Below are positions 46,806 through 50,159 of a stretch of 50,159 bases of DNA, one piece after another (position 1 is the first letter of the stretch; each line of letters opens with the position of its first letter). The DNA comes from Anaerolineales bacterium UBA2317 (GTDB lineage: Bacteria; Chloroflexota; Anaerolineae; Anaerolineales; Villigracilaceae): positions 15,502 to 65,660 of the forward strand of contig DDVH01000043.1 in assembly GCA_002345215.1 (NCBI GenBank). The letters are read 5' to 3'. Under the pieces are notes generated by a model. The model was not told where the DNA came from and made no database searches. It saw nothing but the letters and a program-made list of their open reading frames with translations. A program made the position numbers and the translations under genes.

Positions 46806-49279
46806 TGACTGCATTTTTCACTTGGTACATCCTCATCACCATTCTCGGTTGGCTCACCTTCCCGCTGACATATTTTCTATTCCCAAAATTATCTGATAGA
46901 GGATATACGCTTGCACGCACAGCAGGCTTATTGATTTGGGGATACGCGTTTTGGTTATTCGCATCATTCGGCATGGCACAAAATGACGTTGGTGGAATTT
47001 TATTTGCACTCGCCATTTTGATTGGATTAAGTGCATGGTCATTATTCACTCATCACGTTTCACTCATCACTTTTATAAAAGATAACAAATCATTAATCAT
47101 CACCACCGAAATTTTATTTTTGATTGCCTTTGCATTTTTAGCATTTCTTCGCGCCGCCAATTCAGAATTACAAAGCACCGAAAAACCAATGGAATTGATG
47201 TTTATCAATTCCATTTTACGTTCCGAAACATTCCCGCCGCAAGATGTTTGGCTTTCAGGTTATGCCATTTCATATTATTACTTCGGCTATGTAATGACCG
47301 CCATGCTCGCCCAACTTTCTGGAGTTAATGGAAGCACCGCCCACAACTTAATGACTTCGTTGGTTTTTGCTTTAGGCACAATCGGTTCATACGGAATTTT
47401 ATATAACTTACTTACAAATTACGCATCACGCAATTCTCGTCACTCGTCACTTATCACTTCTTCATTCCTCGCCCCACTCTTCCTCTTACTCATGTCTAAC
47501 TTCGAGACATTACTTGAAGTCTTACATCGTGCAGGAATTTTTTGGACGAAAGATGCCAACGGCACATTCATAAGTTCATTTTGGACCTGGCTCGACATGA
47601 AAGAACTTTCTCAACCACCAAGCGAACCTTTCGGTTTAATCCCCGATAGATATTTATGGTGGTGGCGTGCTTCGCGTGTCATTCAAGATTACGACATTGC
47701 TGGTGGTTTCCGCGAAGTCATTGATGAATTTCCATTCTTTTCATTTTTACTCGGCGATTTGCATCCGCATGTTTTAGCCATTCCATTTTCTTTGCTTGCA
47801 ATTTCTGTCGCGTTAAATATTTTTCTCGGCGGCTGGCGTGGAAAAATTGAATTCTTTGGCGTGCAACTTCATCTCAACCCTATCGGCTTTTTCTTTTCAG
47901 CACTTGTTTTGGGTGGGCTTGCATTTCTCAACACATGGGATATTCTCGTTGGCGCGACATTGATTTGCTCCGCTTACATTTTCTCCCGCGTAGACTCTGA
48001 TGGCTGGAGTTGGAAACGCCTCGAAGACTTATTTACACTTGCTTTGCCACTTGGAGCAGTCTCCTTAATTCTATATTTTCCCTTCTACCTTGGCTTCTCT
48101 TCCCAAGCCGGTGGATTACTTCCAAACTTTATGTATCCCACACGTGGAATACATCTTTGGGTCATGTGGGGAACATTACTCATTCCAATATTTTCATATT
48201 TGATTTATTTAATTTCTCGTAGGGGCGACCCGTCAGAATTAATCAATGAATCAAATGAATCTGGGCGGGTCGCCCCTACATTGCAACCCAACTGGAAACT
48301 CGGACTTTACCTCGGCATTGGATTTACATTATTTCTTTTTGCTCTCACCTTCCTCATCGGCTGGATTGGCTCCATTGTTGAAAAAGACTTTGTCAATTTC
48401 CAACTTGCCTCCTTCAACATGACCGTTTCCCAATTCATTGGCGCAACTTCACTAAGAAGATTAACTTACATCGGAAGTTTAATTACATTGCTTGCCGTCT
48501 TCATCCCAACTTTATCTTTCCTCTTCCATAAAATCTCAGGTCTCAAGTCTCAGGTCTCAAGTCACCACTTCCCACTTTTACTTCTCACACTTGGCACCAT
48601 ATTAATCCTTGCCCCTGAATTCGTTTACTTACGGGACCAATTCGGCTATCGCATCAACACCGTTTTCAAATTTTATTATCAAGCCTGGATTTTATGGAGC
48701 ATCGTCGCTGGGTTTGCAATAGCAATTCTTCTACAAAACTTACAAAAAGTTTATGCCATTGTTTTCCGTGTTGTAATCGGCTTCGTCATCTTCTGTGGAC
48801 TTTTATACCCAACCTTCGGCGTAATGACCAAGACCAATAATCTTAATCCGCCATTCGGATACACCCTCAACGACTTTGAGCGTGTCTGGCGCGAAACCCC
48901 CGAAGATGCCGCCGCGATTGAGTTTTTACTAACCCAACCAAAAGGTATCATTGCTGAAGCCATTGGCGGCGGATACAGTGCGTATGGCAGAATTTCCATG
49001 TACACAGGTTTCCAAACCGTACTAGGTTGGACGGGTCACGAAGCGCAATGGCGTGGCAGTTACGAACCACAAGGCACTCGCTTTGACGATATTAATCGCC
49101 TCTATACCACATCCAATTGGGAAGAAGCACAAGATATTATCAACACATATAACATTCGATATATTTACATCGGGAATCTTGAACGCACATCCATGCCAGT
49201 TAATGAAGAAAAATTTTATCTATACCTCACACCAATTTTTCAACAAGGCAATACCGTCATTTTTGAAGTGCCGAAATAA
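46805..49279 (+). CDS. DUF2298 (YYY) membrane protein
   Basis: 824 residues, about 16-18 helices; ATG overlaps the preceding stop (TAATG). It matches the C-terminal half of the 1653-aa neighbour: SGYAISYYYFGYVM at about 150, LWWWRASRVIQD, EFPFFSFLLGDLHPHVLAIPFSL, FLNTWDILVGATL, FKFYYQAWILWSI, and a soluble tail with TGHEAQWRGSYEPQGTR. The two genes probably arose by duplication, one copy fused to a GT-C module. A GTAGGGGCG palindrome (48219-48279) and other short repeats (47417-47463, 48534-48561) are read in frame in loops between helices. Confidence 0.9.
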   Translation: MTAFFTWYILITILGWLTFPLTYFLFPKLSDRGYTLARTAGLLIWGYAFWLFASFGMAQNDVGGILFALAILIGLSAWSLFTHHVSLITFIKDNKSLIITTEILFLIAFAFLAFLRAANSELQSTEKPMELMFINSILRSETFPPQDVWLSGYAISYYYFGYVMTAMLAQLSGVNGSTAHNLMTSLVFALGTIGSYGILYNLLTNYASRNSRHSSLITSSFLAPLFLLLMSNFETLLEVLHRAGIFWTKDANGTFISSFWTWLDMKELSQPPSEPFGLIPDRYLWWWRASRVIQDYDIAGGFREVIDEFPFFSFLLGDLHPHVLAIPFSLLAISVALNIFLGGWRGKIEFFGVQLHLNPIGFFFSALVLGGLAFLNTWDILVGATLICSAYIFSRVDSDGWSWKRLEDLFTLALPLGAVSLILYFPFYLGFSSQAGGLLPNFMYPTRGIHLWVMWGTLLIPIFSYLIYLISRRGDPSELINESNESGRVAPTLQPNWKLGLYLGIGFTLFLFALTFLIGWIGSIVEKDFVNFQLASFNMTVSQFIGATSLRRLTYIGSLITLLAVFIPTLSFLFHKISGLKSQVSSHHFPLLLLTLGTILILAPEFVYLRDQFGYRINTVFKFYYQAWILWSIVAGFAIAILLQNLQKVYAIVFRVVIGFVIFCGLLYPTFGVMTKTNNLNPPFGYTLNDFERVWRETPEDAAAIEFLLTQPKGIIAEAIGGGYSAYGRISMYTGFQTVLGWTGHEAQWRGSYEPQGTRFDDINRLYTTSNWEEAQDIINTYNIRYIYIGNLERTSMPVNEEKFYLYLTPIFQQGNTVIFEVPK
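47417..47463. repeat. In-frame TCACTCGTCAC-type repeat
   Basis: Reiterated ACGCATCACGC, CGTCACTCGTCACTTATCAC words encode a Ser/Arg-rich loop (NYASRNSRHSSLITSS) between two helices of the 824-aa protein. Confidence 0.55.
48219..48279. repeat. GTAGGGGCG palindromic element inside a coding gene
   Basis: A perfect 14-bp inverted repeat GTAGGGGCGACCCG/CGGGTCGCCCCTAC (48219-48232 with 48266-48279) with a 33-nt loop. It is read in frame and encodes a polar loop RRGDPSELINESNESGRV. Its outer 9 bp match the intergenic palindrome at 32847-32874. Confidence 0.85.
48534..48561. repeat. In-frame 14-bp tandem duplication
   Basis: TCTCAGGTCTCAAG occurs twice in tandem (48534-48547, 48548-48561). It encodes a short loop (SGLKSQVSS) before a helix of the 824-aa protein. 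Confidence 0.75.
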
Positions 49280-49299
49280 CCTTTGATACAATTACACCC

Positions 49300-50159
49300 A
49301 TGACGACACACCGACATTTCAAATACGAAGGCTGGCTGTATGTGCTGGCTTTTTTGATTGCATTTGGCATCCGCATTACCCAACTAGGTGCATTGCCACT
49401 CAACGACGCTGAAGCAACATCCGCTTTGCAAGCCCTACAAATTTCACAAAGCGAAAACACAGCCCTCAGCCCACATCCGTTTTACATTCTCTCCACATCA
49501 ATTTTGTTTTTGATGTATGGCGGTGGAACAGATTTCCTTGCCAGATTCATACCCGCTTTGATAGGAAGTTTGCTTGTCTTTGCTCCACTTCTTTTTGACA
49601 ATCGCCTCAAACCACGCCCCAGCCTGTTACTCGCCTTCTTCATTGCACTAGACCCCGGCCTCGTTGCTATTTCACGTCAAGCCGCCAGCCCAATTTTTGG
49701 GATCGCATTTTTTGTCTTTACACTTGGCTTCATCAACAAAAATAAACTTACACTTGCCAGCATCTTCGCCGCACTAACATTATTAAGCGGACCTTCCCTT
49801 TGGCTTGGCTTAATCGGTTTGCTCATTTCATGGATGATTTTTCAAGTTTTCAACCGCAATTCTTTCCACTTTATATTTTCCGATTCTTCAACTCGTAACT
49901 CATTTCTCATAACTTTTCTCATTACCTTTTTTACCGCCGGCACACTCTTCCTCACCGTCCCCAACGGATTAAGTGCCGCCTTCGCATCCCTGCCAGAATT
50001 TTTCAAATCATTCACCAGCACATCAGAAACAACTTGGGGCATGATATTAATTTCAATATTGATATATCAACCACTCGCATTCATACTGGCTCTATTCGCC
50101 ATTGTGCGTGGCATCCTCAATAACATCAAAAAGATTATCTTTTTAACCATTTGGATGTT
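49300..50159 (+). CDS. GT39-like membrane protein (3' end beyond window)
   Basis: ATG at 49300, 20 nt after the DUF2298 stop; the frame stays open to the last base, giving at least 286 residues. The first helix (WLYVLAFLIAFGIRI) is followed by LPLNDAEATSALQAL, the acidic first loop of GT-C/GT39-like enzymes, and then helices such as FYILSTSILFLMY, FIPALIGSLLVFAPLLF, LLLAFFIALDPGLVAIS and FGIAFFVFTLGFI. DPGLVAISRQ is also common in this family. A Ser/Thr-rich repeat-derived loop lies at 49887-49926. It continues the envelope glycosyltransferase set. Confidence 0.85.
   Translation, partial: MTTHRHFKYEGWLYVLAFLIAFGIRITQLGALPLNDAEATSALQALQISQSENTALSPHPFYILSTSILFLMYGGGTDFLARFIPALIGSLLVFAPLLFDNRLKPRPSLLLAFFIALDPGLVAISRQAASPIFGIAFFVFTLGFINKNKLTLASIFAALTLLSGPSLWLGLIGLLISWMIFQVFNRNSFHFIFSDSSTRNSFLITFLITFFTAGTLFLTVPNGLSAAFASLPEFFKSFTSTSETTWGMILISILIYQPLAFILALFAIVRGILNNIKKIIFLTIWM
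49887..49926. repeat. In-frame ACTCGTAAC/CTCATAAC repeat
   Basis: Reiterated CAACTCGTAACTC and CTCATAAC words encode a short loop (DSSTRNSFLIT). The words match those at the right end of the element at 42095-42214. Confidence 0.5.

Overview
The window reads as a moderately A+T-rich chromosome segment of a Chloroflexota bacterium, most likely class Anaerolineae. The support is two proteins of the DUF2298 family (tyrosine-rich YYY motif, known from Chloroflexota and archaea), several GT39-like membrane glycosyltransferases, a DUF5317 membrane protein, a MalT/BTAD-type STAND regulator, a SecA with large extra segments, and GTAGGGGCG-type palindromes. No rRNA, tRNA, CRISPR array, IS element or prophage was seen. 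The species cannot be named from sequence alone.

Region 1 (1-9038) is a signalling region. A 5'-truncated MalT/BTAD regulator is followed by a three-gene operon (47-aa membrane peptide, DUF5317 protein, NHLP/Os1348-like small protein) whose upstream region carries paired direct repeats placed as in SARP-type promoters. After a membrane-anchored XRE regulator comes the most interesting locus: a multi-pass histidine kinase, a 53-aa peptide gene, a polyprenyl-synthetase-like enzyme with both Asp-rich motifs, and a NarL-type response regulator. This is the gene content of the ComQXPA prenyl-peptide quorum-sensing system of Bacillus (kinase ComP, peptide ComX, prenyltransferase ComQ, regulator ComA), rearranged and in a different phylum. 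A hairpin lies between the peptide and enzyme genes, and the enzyme and regulator genes overlap tail to tail.

Region 2 (9039-20877) looks like an accessory conflict/defence island. Two NTPases with similar N-termini carry different C-terminal modules (AlbA_2/Schlafen-like and TIR). They are followed, behind a separate promoter, by an NTPase, a STAND ATPase with TPR-like repeats, a radical SAM/SPASM protein with a PqqD-like N-terminal region and a CDCDCAC motif, and an unrecognised protein with two C-terminal membrane helices.

Region 3 (20878-30767) is mostly housekeeping: secA, an adenosine deaminase, aconitase, a TetR regulator divergent from a small alpha-beta-barrel protein with a perfect 18+18 bp operator-like palindrome between them, and a membrane protein.

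Region 4 (31042-50159) is a long co-directional run: lepA, flippase-like protein, rhomboid protease, nucleotide-sugar epimerase, MscS-type channel, GT4 glycosyltransferase, two methyltransferases, and several giant GT-C/DUF2298 membrane proteins with an interleaved DUF952 gene. It probably serves cell-envelope glycan or glycolipid synthesis. Several of its membrane-protein genes contain short repeat elements read in frame, including one GTAGGGGCG palindrome that also occurs as an intergenic copy.
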